A stretch of 36,864 nucleotides of DNA from Sulfurimonas sp. (GCF_018698455.1 NZ_JABIOQ010000058.1:1-36864); one strand, 5' to 3'; counted from the first letter of the stretch, positions 16,513 through 26,420 are shown. Numbers and translations: made by a program. Notes: generated by a model not told the origin, from the letters alone.

Positions 16513-16595
16513 TCGGAACTCGTCCCGACACCTACACTAACGCTTGGTTCTCTTCAGCAGAGAGCTTGCGCAACTAGTTGCTTTTATTAGCGCTT
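16513..16595. promoter_or_regulatory. Folded nifS-nifU spacer with several dyads
   Basis: The 116-bp spacer is richer in G+C than its surroundings and packed with dyads. TCGGAACTCGTCCCGA (16513-16528) can form a 6-bp hairpin with a 4-base loop as RNA, one pair being G-U. TCTCT and AGAGA flank TCAGC (16549-16563). TTGCGCAA (16566-16573) overlaps the 12-base palindrome GCAACTAGTTGC (16570-16581), and AGCGCT lies near 16590. It may fold in the nifSU transcript to tune NifU levels or process the message. It could instead be a copy of a dispersed repeat. Confidence 0.5.
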
Positions 16596-16596
16596 T

Positions 16597-17826
<1,230 letters not shown>

Positions 17827-17828
17827 TT

Positions 17829-17847
17829 AAGAATGATTACCATTCTT
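17829..17847. promoter_or_regulatory. Fur-box-like palindrome upstream of nifS
   Basis: AAGAATGATTACCATTCTT is a 19-base dyad with 7-base arms, and by hand count it agrees with the classical Fur consensus at 13 of 19 positions. It lies 17 bases before nifS. A minus-strand TTGTCT box 17 bases upstream of TAATCA would place the -10 inside it, as expected for an iron-responsive repressor. A second small dyad, GACAA-TTT-TTGTC, lies at 17858-17870. Fur control of nifSU is inference. Confidence 0.5.
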
Positions 17848-17968
17848 TTTTAAACAAGACAATTTTTGTCCTCTTTTACTTTTGACATAGTAATAGCTTT
17901 GAGATTATGATTCGCTTAAGCAAAGCTAATAGTACTTTTGGCTTAAGAATTAAAACAGAGAGGAATGA

Positions 17969-17977
17969 TGCTATAAT
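17969..17977 (+). promoter_or_regulatory. Extended -10 promoter, hypothetical gene
   Basis: TGCTATAAT is a perfect TGnTATAAT extended -10 element, 25 bases before the start at 18003, with AAGGAAA in between. The same element occurs before leuC and moaC in this window. Confidence 0.6.
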
Positions 17978-18002
17978 TCTATGAACAACAAGGAAATATA
18001 AT

Positions 18003-18506
18003 ATGTGTAATTTTAACAAACAAAGTGAAGAGACAAAAGCTTTTATCCATCTTTTTATGATCAAAGCGTCTGAAAACATAGGTGGTACTAACTTTCTTTT
18101 AGCACTAATGGAATCAATGAAATTAAAAAAACCAAACGCTCTAATGTTTAAGGGTTGTCAAGTTTCATCTGAGAATACAATAATAAAATGGAACAAAATA
18201 GTCTTTAAAGATAAGGTAGATATATTAGATTCTATTCTTGCAGCACACAGAAGCTCTGAAAATCCAGACTTTAACATTCTAAATGAGCAAAGCACTAAGA
18301 AAAAGAAGAACATTACTAATATGATAAGAACTTTAACACCTGTAGAATTTACAGTTACACCACAGAATCCAAATGATGGTGAAGGTTTTAACTTTAAAGT
18401 ATTTGACAAAGTAGAAGATGATAATGTTACTCTTAACCCTATCTTTGTATCAATGTTTTTCTGTTCAACTGAATTTATGAAAAAGGTTATAAAATACAAT
18501 ATTTAA
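18003..18506 (+). CDS. Conserved-looking hypothetical protein
   Basis: The 167-residue soluble protein has no signal peptide or membrane segment and no family I recognise. The N-terminal third is helical (FIHLFMIKASENIGGTNFLL), the middle is Lys-rich, and the last part (VEFTVTPQNPNDGEGFNFKV, then PIFVSMFFCSTEFMKKV) is mixed. Cys occurs at residue 2, in a KGCQ segment and near the C-terminus. It is transcribed away from nifS from its own promoter and sits ahead of leuC, which also has its own promoter. Iron-linked expression is possible because of the shared divergent region with nifS, but this is speculative. Confidence 0.65.
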   Translation: MCNFNKQSEETKAFIHLFMIKASENIGGTNFLLALMESMKLKKPNALMFKGCQVSSENTIIKWNKIVFKDKVDILDSILAAHRSSENPDFNILNEQSTKKKKNITNMIRTLTPVEFTVTPQNPNDGEGFNFKVFDKVEDDNVTLNPIFVSMFFCSTEFMKKVIKYNI

Positions 18507-18514
18507 TTCTCTTA

Positions 18515-18523
18515 TGCTATAAT
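18515..18523 (+). promoter_or_regulatory. Extended -10 promoter of leuC
   Basis: TGCTATAAT (18515-18523) lies 35 bases before the leuC ATG. It is followed by AAGAGG as the ribosome site. It starts a short transcript likely to include leuC and mobA. Confidence 0.65.
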
Positions 18524-18558
18524 CGAAAAATTAAAACATATATAAGAGGTACTTCCTT

Positions 18559-19818
18559 ATGGCACAAACAATAACTGAAAAAATATTCTCACAACATATA
18601 GGTCGTGAAGTTTTAGCGGGTGAAATCATCCGTTGTGACATCGACATGGTTATCGGAAACGATATTACAACTCCTATTTCTATCTCTGCATTTAACCTAA
18701 GTGGTGCGACTAAACTAGCAAATCCAGATGGATTTTCAATAGTTCTAGATCACTTTATTCCAGCAAAAGACATTGCTTCTGCAAACCAAGCAAAAATATC
18801 TCGCTTATTCGCAAAAGAACATAAGCTTAAAAACTTTTTTGATGAAAAGGACATGGGAATAGAGCATGCTCTTTTACCAGAAAAAGGTCTTATCGTTCCT
18901 GGTGATGTTATCATTGGTGCAGATTCACATACTTGTACTCATGGTGCTCTTGGAGCATTCTCTACTGGTATGGGTTCAACTGACTTAGCGTTTGCAATGA
19001 TAACGGGAGGAAACTGGTTTAAAGTTCCTGAGTCTATCAAAGTAAATCTTAGTGGTAAACCAGCACAGCATACAACTGGTAAAGACATTATCTTAGAAAT
19101 CATCCGTTTAATCGGTGTTGATGGTGCACTTTATAAAACTTTAGAGTTTACAGGTAGCACAATAGAACACTTAACAATGGATGATAGATTTTCTATGTGC
19201 AACATGGCTATAGAAGCTGGTGCGAAGAGTGGAATTGTAGCTTATGACGATGTGACAAAAGAATTTTTATCTGATAAAAACTTAGCTCGTGAGCCTCGTA
19301 TTCACTACTCTGATGATGATGCTGTTTACTGTTTAACATTAGACATAAATGTAGCTGAGTTAGAACCAGTTATTGCTTATCCTTTCTTGCCATCAAATGG
19401 TCATTCAATCACTCAAGCGGTTAGTGACAAGATAAAAATTGACCAAGCATTCATCGGATCTTGTACAAACGGACGTTTAAGTGACCTTAAGACTGCTGCT
19501 GCTATACTTGATGGTAAAAAAGTTCATGAGGATGTACGTTTAATAGTAACTCCTGGAACTCAAAAGATCCTTAAAGAGGCTTATAAACTTGGCTATATGG
19601 ATATCATCATCGATGCTGGTGGTGTTGTTTCAAACCCTACATGTGGTGCTTGTTTAGGTGGGTATATGGGAATCTTAGGAGATAGCGAAGTTGCTGTTTC
19701 AACAACTAACAGAAACTTTGTAGGTCGTATGGGAAGTCGTTCTTCTGAAGTTTACTTAGCAAACTCTGCTGTAGCGGCTATCAGTGCTATAACTGGTTAT
19801 ATTTCAGACCCTAGATAG
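18559..19818 (+). CDS. leuC: 3-isopropylmalate dehydratase large subunit
   Basis: This 419-residue aconitase-family protein carries [33 protein letters not shown] and [13 protein letters not shown]. These supply the three Cys ligands of the [4Fe-4S] cluster. The length and the [18 protein letters not shown] start fit the compact LeuC/homoaconitase type that pairs with a separate small subunit. It isomerises isopropylmalate in leucine synthesis. LeuD is not in the window. The stop is two bases from mobA, so the two are probably co-transcribed. Homoaconitase activity cannot be excluded from sequence alone. Confidence 0.92.
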   Translation: MAQTITEKIFSQHIGREVLAGEIIRCDIDMVIGNDITTPISISAFNLSGATKLANPDGFSIVLDHFIPAKDIASANQAKISRLFAKEHKLKNFFDEKDMGIEHALLPEKGLIVPGDVIIGADSHTCTHGALGAFSTGMGSTDLAFAMITGGNWFKVPESIKVNLSGKPAQHTTGKDIILEIIRLIGVDGALYKTLEFTGSTIEHLTMDDRFSMCNMAIEAGAKSGIVAYDDVTKEFLSDKNLAREPRIHYSDDDAVYCLTLDINVAELEPVIAYPFLPSNGHSITQAVSDKIKIDQAFIGSCTNGRLSDLKTAAAILDGKKVHEDVRLIVTPGTQKILKEAYKLGYMDIIIDAGGVVSNPTCGACLGGYMGILGDSEVAVSTTNRNFVGRMGSRSSEVYLANSAVAAISAITGYISDPR

Positions 19819-19820
19819 TC

Positions 19821-20393
19821 ATGATTGACATTCCATGTGTAATCTTTGCAGGTGGAAAAAGTAGCCGAATGGGAGAGGACAAAGCTCTTCTCTCTTTTGG
19901 GAATTTTAAAACTCTTACAGAATTCCAACTATCGCGTTTAAGCAAAATATTTTCCAATGTATACATCTCATGTAAAGACCAGAATAAGTTTGATTTCCAA
20001 GCCAATTTTTTAGAAGATGATAAGAATATAAGTACTTTTGCACCTACGGCAGGTTTTATCTCCGCATTTAAACATCTCAAAGAAGAAAAGTTTTTTGCCA
20101 TAAGTGTGGACTCTCCATTCATAAACTTTGATGTCATCCAAAAACTATTCAATGCTGACAATTCTAATAATGATGCCACAATAGCAAAGACACAGCAAGG
20201 GATTCAACCACTATGCGGTATTTACCATCGTTCACTAGATGTAAAGTTTCAAGAGATGCATCAAAATGAAAATCATAAACTTGGATTCTTACTCAAAAAT
20301 TCAAGAACTGAATATGTAGAATATCTAGATAATCAAACTTTCTTAAACCTCAACAACCTAGAAGATTATAAAGAAGCACTCAGTCTCTTATAA
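19821..20393 (+). CDS. mobA: Molybdenum cofactor guanylyltransferase
   Basis: This 190-residue nucleotidyltransferase begins [20 protein letters not shown], the MobA GTP-binding signature. [11 protein letters not shown] carries the metal Asp, and IQPLCGIYH is typical of the family. MobA adds GMP to molybdopterin to make the guanine dinucleotide form used by DMSO-reductase-type enzymes. SoxC-type sulfite oxidase enzymes do not need that form, so it serves other molybdoenzymes. It begins two bases after leuC. moaC follows from its own promoter. Confidence 0.9.
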   Translation: MIDIPCVIFAGGKSSRMGEDKALLSFGNFKTLTEFQLSRLSKIFSNVYISCKDQNKFDFQANFLEDDKNISTFAPTAGFISAFKHLKEEKFFAISVDSPFINFDVIQKLFNADNSNNDATIAKTQQGIQPLCGIYHRSLDVKFQEMHQNENHKLGFLLKNSRTEYVEYLDNQTFLNLNNLEDYKEALSLL

Positions 20394-20478
20394 TTTTCAT
20401 ATACAGTGAAAGTAAGAGACTCTAAAAAATCAAACTACCATCTCTTCAGAAAACTGCTAAACTAGATTACCTTACTTT

Positions 20479-20487
20479 TGCTATAAT
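20479..20487 (+). promoter_or_regulatory. Extended -10 promoter of the moaC operon
   Basis: TGCTATAAT, preceded by a T-rich tract, lies 24 bases before the moaC ATG. No good Shine-Dalgarno is visible in the A-rich leader. Confidence 0.6.
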
Positions 20488-20511
20488 AGTAAAAAACAAA
20501 AAGATTTTACT

Positions 20512-20982
20512 ATGAACCTCACACATTTAGATGAAAACCAAAGACCAAAAATGGTCGATGTTAGCGACAAAAGTCAAACAACACGTATTGCAGTTGCAAG
20601 TGGTATTATAGAAATGAGCCAAGATGCTTATGATGCTATAGTCACTGAAAAAACAAAAAAAGGCCCTGTTTTACAAACTGCAGTTATTGCAGCAATCATG
20701 GGTGTTAAAAAAACAAGTGATCTTATTCCTATGTGTCATCCCCTCAACCTTAGTGGTATCAACTGTGATGTTGATGAACTTGAGCAACTCCCTGGTTTTA
20801 AACTCACAGTGACTGCTAAACTTACAGGACAAACAGGTGTAGAGATGGAAGCACTTACTGGTACGAGTATAGGTCTTTTAACTATCTATGACATGGTTAA
20901 AGCAATCGATAAAGGTATGGTTATCCGGAATGTACAACTAGAAGAAAAGTCAGGAGGAAAAAATGGAAATTTTAAACGATAG
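20512..20982 (+). CDS. moaC: Cyclic pyranopterin monophosphate synthase
   Basis: This 156-residue protein matches Moa[19 protein letters not shown] is near the start, [20 protein letters not shown] and [12 protein letters not shown] form the active-site wall, and [20 protein letters not shown] carries conserved acidic residues. MoaC works with MoaA in the first step of molybdenum-cofactor synthesis, needed for SoxC encoded downstream. Its last 20 bases overlap the DUF493 gene, which suggests coupled translation. Confidence 0.95.
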   Translation: MNLTHLDENQRPKMVDVSDKSQTTRIAVASGIIEMSQDAYDAIVTEKTKKGPVLQTAVIAAIMGVKKTSDLIPMCHPLNLSGINCDVDELEQLPGFKLTVTAKLTGQTGVEMEALTGTSIGLLTIYDMVKAIDKGMVIRNVQLEEKSGGKNGNFKR

Positions 20983-21232
20983 TGAGAAAGAAGTTGTTTT
21001 AGAATACCCTTGTACCTGGTGCTATAAGGTAATCGCTAGCGAGAGAAAAGCTCTTGAGCAAGCCATTAGAGATGTATTAGATGAACGTGAACATAAGCTC
21101 ACTCATTCAAATAAATCAAAAACAGGTAAATATACAAGCATGAATTTAGATTTATTAGTGCATAATGAAGATGATAGAACTTTTATTTTCGAAGCACTTA
21201 AAAAGCATAGTGCCATAAAAATGGTACTCTAA
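20963..21232 (+). CDS. DUF493 (YbeD-like) protein
   Basis: The 89-residue protein has the DUF493 pattern. [20 protein letters not shown] forms strand one and helix one, [15 protein letters not shown] the middle strands, and [16 protein letters not shown] the final helix and strand. The fold is a small ACT-like alpha/beta domain. E. coli YbeD has a suspected regulatory role but no firm function. The C-x-x-C near residues 16-19 is notable. The gene overlaps moaC and is followed 12 bases later by the next gene. Confidence 0.8.
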   Translation: MEILNDSEKEVVLEYPCTWCYKVIASERKALEQAIRDVLDEREHKLTHSNKSKTGKYTSMNLDLLVHNEDDRTFIFEALKKHSAIKMVL

Positions 21233-21244
21233 AAGGTATACCCC

Positions 21245-22279
21245 ATGAATAGTGACACTCTCAAAGAACTTTATAACAAAAAACTTGAAACCTTAAATCA
21301 AAGGATTTCTTCTCTTGTAGCCAACTCGGCACTTGACTTGCATCAAGCATCTCTAGAAGAAGTAAAAGAGTTAGCAACAACTATAGTTGATATAGAAACA
21401 GCTGAACTAAATAAAGATGTTGCAAAACTTCTTGAACAAAAAGAAGCGATAGATCGAGAACTTGAAAAGAAATCTGAAGCACTTCAAGATGCTAAATACA
21501 ATGTGTTTAACACTCTTGAAAGTGAACTTACTTCAAATCCAGCGTTTGTCCTAAAACTTCATCAAGTGAAACTTCAGTCAATCGACCTTTATGACATACT
21601 AAGTGAAATGGTTGAATCTGCAATTATTTCAGCACTAGAAAAAGATAGTGATGGGGATATATCTGAAACAATCATAGAAGTTATAAAAGAGATAACATTT
21701 GAATCTATTAAAGAAGGCTCCCTAAATACTATTCGTGTAAGAAAAATTTTATCAACTATATTAATAACAGCAATTGATATTTCAGAGGCAACTCCAAATA
21801 GAGCAGATGATATACTTCGTGCTACTTTAAAGGGAATGAGAAGTGGTTTAGTTCGTTCCATAGACAGGTTTAAAAAGAGACTTACATTTATGCCAATGGA
21901 AGCCAAACATATACTTATAGAAGATTATGACACTATCATGGAGGATTTAAGCCAAACTGATACTCTTTTCTCTCAGGTTATAGCAATTCAAGCAGCTCAC
22001 AATACAGCACAAATAAATACAATCCTTCTACAAATTAACAAAGATATGTCATATGACTTAGAAGAGCTTGTGCATATCTCTAAAGAGACGGCGGAAGTGA
22101 TGAGAAAGAGATTTGCATCTTTTGCAAAAAATGCTGTTAAAAAAGCAGATATGGCAATGAAATCTCCAAGAGCTAAAGAAGCTAAACGCATGGGTATACA
22201 AGCTCTAGGTGTTGCTAAGGTGGCCTTAGGCACAGCTATTAAATCTGCTAAAGATGCCATAGATACAAAGGATAAATAA
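21245..22279 (+). CDS. Helical hypothetical protein, possibly DUF6781-like
   Basis: This 344-residue, almost entirely helical protein has a coiled-coil stretch at about residues 40-90. Regularly spaced amphipathic helices follow (SETIIEVIKEITFESIKEGS, then RVRKILSTILITAIDI). That pattern recalls DUF6781 proteins, but I hold the assignment loosely. The C-terminal 60 residues are Ala/Lys-rich and phasin-like (KRFASFAKNAVKKADMAMKS). No signal peptide or transmembrane helix is seen. It ends with a one-base overlap with the DUF2231 gene, so the two products may work together, perhaps at the membrane. Confidence 0.6.
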   Translation: MNSDTLKELYNKKLETLNQRISSLVANSALDLHQASLEEVKELATTIVDIETAELNKDVAKLLEQKEAIDRELEKKSEALQDAKYNVFNTLESELTSNPAFVLKLHQVKLQSIDLYDILSEMVESAIISALEKDSDGDISETIIEVIKEITFESIKEGSLNTIRVRKILSTILITAIDISEATPNRADDILRATLKGMRSGLVRSIDRFKKRLTFMPMEAKHILIEDYDTIMEDLSQTDTLFSQVIAIQAAHNTAQINTILLQINKDMSYDLEELVHISKETAEVMRKRFASFAKNAVKKADMAMKSPRAKEAKRMGIQALGVAKVALGTAIKSAKDAIDTKDK

Positions 22280-22842
22280 TGATGTTACACCCTGCAATAG
22301 CACATTTCGCCATAGTTTTACCAGTTGTAGCTTCAGTTTTTGGAATTATGTACCTTGCTACAAGAAAAGAACTTTTAGGGAAAATCTCCTCAGTTTCAAT
22401 TTTCCTTGCCGCATTAGCGATGGTTGGTGCATGGTATACCGGAAATCAAACTGGGCCTGAGATATATGACTATTTAAGCGAAGCGGGACAACAAGAACTA
22501 GTGGAACATAAAAACTTAGGTCTTTACCTTGCGATTGTCTTGTCATTGCTCTCTGTATTAAAACTACTAGGATGGAAACTCAATAAGTTTAGATTAGAAG
22601 CAGTAGCCATTGTACTTTTACTTATAGTAACTGCTACAGCACTTGTCCAAGGTAAAGATGGTGGTGAGCTAGTTTATAAGCATGGAACACCTTTTAAGTC
22701 ATTCTCTATACTTGAGACACTTAATGATGCAGCACTAGATGAGCAAGAAGAAGATCATGCGGACAGTAAACTTGAAGTTTATCAAGATGCACTTGAAGAT
22801 ATAAAACTACACTCGAATGAAGTAGACAAACTTTATGAATAA
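22279..22842 (+). CDS. DUF2231 membrane protein
   Basis: The 187-residue protein starts MMLHPAIAHFAIVLPVVASV, the N-terminal motif of DUF2231, whose His residues have been proposed to bind heme or metal. Four membrane segments are visible: about 5-25, 33-52, 80-98 and 107-125. The last 50 residues are an acidic soluble tail. DUF2231 proteins often occur near cytochromes, and soxCD lies about 600 bp downstream, but this gene belongs to the moaC-led run. The function is unknown. The start overlaps the previous stop by one base, and the next small gene begins within its final codons. Confidence 0.75.
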   Translation: MMLHPAIAHFAIVLPVVASVFGIMYLATRKELLGKISSVSIFLAALAMVGAWYTGNQTGPEIYDYLSEAGQQELVEHKNLGLYLAIVLSLLSVLKLLGWKLNKFRLEAVAIVLLLIVTATALVQGKDGGELVYKHGTPFKSFSILETLNDAALDEQEEDHADSKLEVYQDALEDIKLHSNEVDKLYE

Positions 22843-22963
22843 AGAAATGCAAGAGGCTATCCTAGAAGAGATAGTCAACTACAAAAAAGATCCATCTCAA
22901 TACAGACTTTATTTTACTAGTATGAAAGAAATGTCACTTTGGCTTCAAGAAGTACAAAAATAA
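22835..22963 (+). CDS. 42-residue small protein, possible antitoxin
   Basis: An ATG at 22835 overlaps the DUF2231 stop and opens a 42-codon frame, MNKEMQEAILEEIVNYKKDP onward to SLWLQEVQK. The stop at 22961-22963 overlaps the next ATG as TAATG. Overlap at both ends argues that it is translated. It lies directly upstream of a RelE/ParE-like gene, where an antitoxin is normally found. It is short for one and has no clear DNA-binding motif. It could also be a truncated antitoxin or a coupling peptide. Confidence 0.55.
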   Translation: MNKEMQEAILEEIVNYKKDPSQYRLYFTSMKEMSLWLQEVQK

Positions 22964-23226
22964 TGAATATATTTTGTACTCCACTTTACGAAAGACAACT
23001 CAAAGAAATTCTCCAAGATTATATAGCTGAAGATTCTCAAGCGACAAAAAGTTTTAAACTCTACCTTGACACTATTATTATAAATATTCCAACAAAAGCT
23101 AATAAATATAAAAAATCTATCTACTTTAATGATGAAAATATTAAAGATGTTGAACATGAAAATCTCACTATTTCTTTTTATCTAGATAATGAAAATTATC
23201 TTATACTAAGTATCATAAAAAAATAG
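22963..23226 (+). CDS. RelE/ParE-like small protein
   Basis: I choose the ATG at 22963 (87 residues) because it overlaps the preceding stop. An upstream start at 22939 would lie inside the 42-codon gene. The protein has the layout of RelE/ParE toxins: a helical N-terminus (YERQLKEILQDYIAEDSQAT) and then four beta strands ending FYLDNENYLILSIIKK. The basic catalytic residues typical of RelE are not obvious, so it may be a weak or inactive member. It ends the moaC-led gene chain. Confidence 0.5.
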   Translation: MNIFCTPLYERQLKEILQDYIAEDSQATKSFKLYLDTIIINIPTKANKYKKSIYFNDENIKDVEHENLTISFYLDNENYLILSIIKK

Positions 23227-23436
23227 AAAAAATCCTTTGTCTCATTGTTTCATTTTGTAACTCTTTAAAACTCAATCATCGCTACAGCTTATAATCAATA
23301 TTCATTCAATAACTATCTATAATTAATTTAAGAAAAAGATGGCATAATATGGGGGTAATAACTTTACCATAACTTAAAATATGGCTTAAGGTAATAATTT
23401 AAATATAACTAATTAACAGACTACAAAGGAGACAAT
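23227..23436 (+). promoter_or_regulatory. sox cluster upstream region
   Basis: No gene is seen. TATAAT boxes occur at 23290-23295 and 23318-23323, and CATAAT at 23343-23348, any of which could serve soxC. A GGTAA-TAACT-TTACC dyad begins near 23355 and GGTAATAATTT recurs near 23390, giving two GGTAATAA copies that could be regulator sites. A strong AAAGGAG precedes the GTG start of soxC. Which promoter is used cannot be decided by eye. Confidence 0.4.
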
Positions 23437-24741
23437 GTGAATAATAAAAAATCTCAAGAAGAAACTACTATCGACAGAAGAGACTTTTTCAAAAAAGCGG
23501 CTGCTTTTTCAGCTACAGCTTTAGCTGGAACATCACTTTTAGCAAATGAAGTAACTGGTGAAGGCGATCCTGCCATTATGCATCATACAAAATGGGGGCA
23601 AGTTTGGGGAGATCCTATAACTACAAACCTTTATGGTGTTCCTTCACCTTACGAGCATAATGTTACAAGAAGAAGTACATCATTACTTTCTTCTGGTAAC
23701 TTTAGAGCATCTATTGCTGTTACTCCAATACACGAGTCCCAAGGAATCATCACTCCAAATGGTCTTTTCTTTTCTCGTTCACATGGTGGTACTGCACATG
23801 TAGATCCTAACGAATTCCGTTTAATGATACATGGTTTAGTTGACAAGCCTATTGTTCTTACATTAGAGCAACTAAAGCGTTACCCAAGTGTAACTCGTAC
23901 TCACTTTATCGAATGTCCAGCAAATGGTGGACAAGAATGGAGAGGGCCACAGTTCAACTCTGTTCAATTTGCTAAAGGTTTTATGGCATCAGCTGAGTGG
24001 ACTGGTGTTTACATCAAGACTATCTTAGAAGATTTAGGTCTTAAGCCAGAAGCACAATGGATGTTAGCTGAGGGTTCTGATAACTCTAAAATGGGAAGAA
24101 CTATTCCTGTAGATAAAGTTCTTGACGATGCAATGATTGTTTGGGGACAAAATGGTGAAGCTCTTCGTCCAGAGCAAGGTTACCCAGCAAGACTACTTGT
24201 TCCAGGTTGGGAAGGTAACTTATGTGTTAAATGGTTACGTAGATTAGAATTTGCTGTTGAGCCATGGTACTGTAAAGAAGAGACTTCTAAATATACAGAC
24301 CTTAAGCCAACTGGTAAAGCTATTCAACATTTCTATGCAAATGAAGTAAACTCTACTGTAACTTCTCCATCTCCAGAGATTGATTGGTCACACCTAGAAG
24401 ATGGTGCTACAGTTGAAATTGAAGGTCTTGCATGGTCTGGTATGGGTACTATTACTGGTGTTGATATCTCTTTTGATGGTGGTAAGAACTATGTAGAAGC
24501 AAAACTTAAAGGTTTGGTACTGCAGAAGTCATGGACTCGTTGGAGTATCATACATACTTACAAAAAAGGTGAAACACTTTTACTTACATCTCGTGCAATG
24601 GATGATGCTGGTTATATTCAACCAACAATCGATGAAGAGACTAAGATAATGGGTGTAGAAGCTGTATATCACAGAAATGCAGTTGAGACTTGGGAAGTAA
24701 CAGAAACAGGAAAGGTAAATCATGTTCAAATTAGATCGTAA
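23437..24741 (+). CDS. soxC: Sulfane dehydrogenase molybdopterin subunit
   Basis: This 434-residue protein begins at GTG, because the nearby ATG is followed at once by a stop. A Tat signal (DRRDFFKKAAAFSATALAG, residues 13-31) marks export of the folded cofactor enzyme. Cys160 in FIECPANGGQEWRG is the molybdenum ligand of sulfite-oxidase-fold enzymes. The C-terminal dimerisation domain starts near residue 300. SoxC with SoxD takes six electrons from the sulfane sulfur bound to SoxY, allowing full thiosulfate oxidation without stored sulfur. The gene overlaps soxD by 20 bases. Confidence 0.95.
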   Translation: MNNKKSQEETTIDRRDFFKKAAAFSATALAGTSLLANEVTGEGDPAIMHHTKWGQVWGDPITTNLYGVPSPYEHNVTRRSTSLLSSGNFRASIAVTPIHESQGIITPNGLFFSRSHGGTAHVDPNEFRLMIHGLVDKPIVLTLEQLKRYPSVTRTHFIECPANGGQEWRGPQFNSVQFAKGFMASAEWTGVYIKTILEDLGLKPEAQWMLAEGSDNSKMGRTIPVDKVLDDAMIVWGQNGEALRPEQGYPARLLVPGWEGNLCVKWLRRLEFAVEPWYCKEETSKYTDLKPTGKAIQHFYANEVNSTVTSPSPEIDWSHLEDGATVEIEGLAWSGMGTITGVDISFDGGKNYVEAKLKGLVLQKSWTRWSIIHTYKKGETLLLTSRAMDDAGYIQPTIDEETKIMGVEAVYHRNAVETWEVTETGKVNHVQIRS

Positions 24742-25882
24742 ATTAATCATTTCTACTTCAGTAGCTGCTATTGCACTACTTGGGGTAGGTTGTGTTGGTG
24801 GTGAATCTGCTCCAACATTTAGCGATGGTGTAAATGGAAACATAAGTATAGATGGTGGTGTTTCTTACCCTACTATAAATGGAAAATCAGGTAACTACTT
24901 TGTAAATGAATCACATATTGGCAGAGCTATTAATAATGGTCGTGTTCCAACAGATGCTGAAGAAGCTAAGTGGAATACGGACGTTATGGCTGGATATGTT
25001 TATAATGAAGATCCAAAAGCATTAGGACTACCTGAAGGTGAAGGTTCTGTTGAAGAAGGTGAAGCACTCTATGAAGCACAATGTGTTATGTGTCACGGAG
25101 ACTTTGGTTCAGGTGGTGGTGGATACCCAGCACTTTCTAAAGGTAATGCAGAAGATTTACAAAAAACTTTAACAAACAATAGATACCAAGATCCACAAGC
25201 TGATGGTCCTACTCGTGTATTTGGTTCATACTGGCCACAAGCTAGTACTATGTTCTGGTACATTAGAGATGGAATGCCTCACCCTAAATCTGATACGTTA
25301 AGTGTTAATCAGACTTATGCTCTTACTGCTTATATGTTAAACATTAATGAGATGAGTATTGATGGCCAAGAAGTTGATGATGAGTATGTGCTAGATCGTG
25401 CAAAATTCTTAAAAATCAAAATGCCTAATCAAGATGGTTTTGAACCAAATGTAAGAGGTTCTGACTCTTTGCCTGGTGTTCGTGCATACTATGCAAACCC
25501 TGCAAACTTTGGTGCTCATAAAGTAAAACCTGCTGAGCGTTGTATGACAAATTGTCAAGAGACTAATGCAACAGTAGTTCGTATTGCCGGTGAAGGTATT
25601 TCTCAATTTATTCCACCTATGTCAATTGTAAGAGATTTGCCAGAGAAAAAAGCAGAAACTATTAATGTTAAAGAAGTTTATTCTAATGCATGTGCAATGT
25701 GTCATGATAGTTTCTTATCTCCAGGTTCTGCAGAATGGGCTGGATATACTGCTAAAGGTATTGATAAAGTTTACGCTAATGGTATTAACGGAACTGAGAC
25801 TGGTATGCCTGCAAAAGGTGGAGCAAATCTATCTGATGCTAATTTCAAACTAATGGTTGATTATTTAATCAGCGGTAAATAA
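24722..25882 (+). CDS. soxD: Sulfane dehydrogenase diheme cytochrome c subunit
   Basis: This 386-residue exported cytochrome c has an N-terminal signal to about residue 24; the LLGVGC at its end could be a weak lipobox. Heme sites are Cys121-Val-Met-Cys124-His125 and Cys324-Ala-Met-Cys327-His328. A third Cys pair (Cys274 and Cys278 in ERCMTNCQE) lacks a heme His and may be a disulfide. SoxD accepts electrons from SoxC and passes them to the respiratory chain. GGAAAGG precedes the ATG inside soxC. soxY follows after 18 bases. Confidence 0.93.
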   Translation: MFKLDRKLIISTSVAAIALLGVGCVGGESAPTFSDGVNGNISIDGGVSYPTINGKSGNYFVNESHIGRAINNGRVPTDAEEAKWNTDVMAGYVYNEDPKALGLPEGEGSVEEGEALYEAQCVMCHGDFGSGGGGYPALSKGNAEDLQKTLTNNRYQDPQADGPTRVFGSYWPQASTMFWYIRDGMPHPKSDTLSVNQTYALTAYMLNINEMSIDGQEVDDEYVLDRAKFLKIKMPNQDGFEPNVRGSDSLPGVRAYYANPANFGAHKVKPAERCMTNCQETNATVVRIAGEGISQFIPPMSIVRDLPEKKAETINVKEVYSNACAMCHDSFLSPGSAEWAGYTAKGIDKVYANGINGTETGMPAKGGANLSDANFKLMVDYLISGK

Positions 25883-25900
25883 ACTAAAGGAACGATAATT

Positions 25901-26380
25901 ATGGAAAGAAGAAAATTTTTAAGTATGACTTTAGGTGCACTAGCATTAGCTGCTGTTCCTGCGAGTGTTAGAGCGGAAGACTTCAGAAAAACTAAACCAA
26001 CAGTATGGACTGCTCACACAGTTGAAGATGGAATCAAAAACCTTTATGGATCAACTACACTAATCGAAAGTGGTGTTAAGCTTAAGGCTGCTGGTGAGTC
26101 ATTTGATAGTGGTAAGAAAGCTGTTGCAAGTAGTGGTGGAGCTATTCCTGTAGATTTCTCAACTGAGATACCAGCTAAATCAATTGCTGTATTCCAAGAT
26201 GCTAACCCAGAGTCAGCAGTATGTGTTTACACAGTAAGTAAGTATAGTGTTAATGATTACTCAATTAAAATTAAAATGGGTAAGCCAGGAACTATTACAG
26301 TTGTTGTTGAAGGTCTTGATGGTAAGCTTTATGCTGCTAAACAAACTTTAGATGTTGCACTTGGTGGTTGTGAAGGTTAA
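25901..26380 (+). CDS. soxY: SoxY sulfur-carrier subunit
   Basis: This 159-residue protein has a Tat-type signal (MERRKFLSMTLGALALAAVP) and ends VALGGCEG. The C-terminal swinging arm carries the Cys that binds sulfur intermediates; the usual ending is GGCGG, so Glu replaces one Gly. With SoxZ it shuttles substrate among Sox enzymes in the periplasm. The association with soxCD rather than soxXAB fits the split sox organisation of Campylobacterota. AAAGGAACG precedes the ATG. Confidence 0.92.
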   Translation: MERRKFLSMTLGALALAAVPASVRAEDFRKTKPTVWTAHTVEDGIKNLYGSTTLIESGVKLKAAGESFDSGKKAVASSGGAIPVDFSTEIPAKSIAVFQDANPESAVCVYTVSKYSVNDYSIKIKMGKPGTITVVVEGLDGKLYAAKQTLDVALGGCEG

Positions 26381-26420
26381 TTCCTCTACTACAATAAGAA
26401 ACTAATAATAAGGATTATTT

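Noticed and set aside
17858-17870. GACAA-TTT-TTGTC as a second regulator site at nifS
   Set aside because: The arms are only five bases in A/T-rich DNA; kept as a note under the Fur-like site rather than as a feature.
22939-22962. Upstream start for the RelE/ParE-like gene
   Set aside because: It lies within the 42-codon gene in another frame and adds a non-family prefix; the TAATG overlap at 22963 is a better start.
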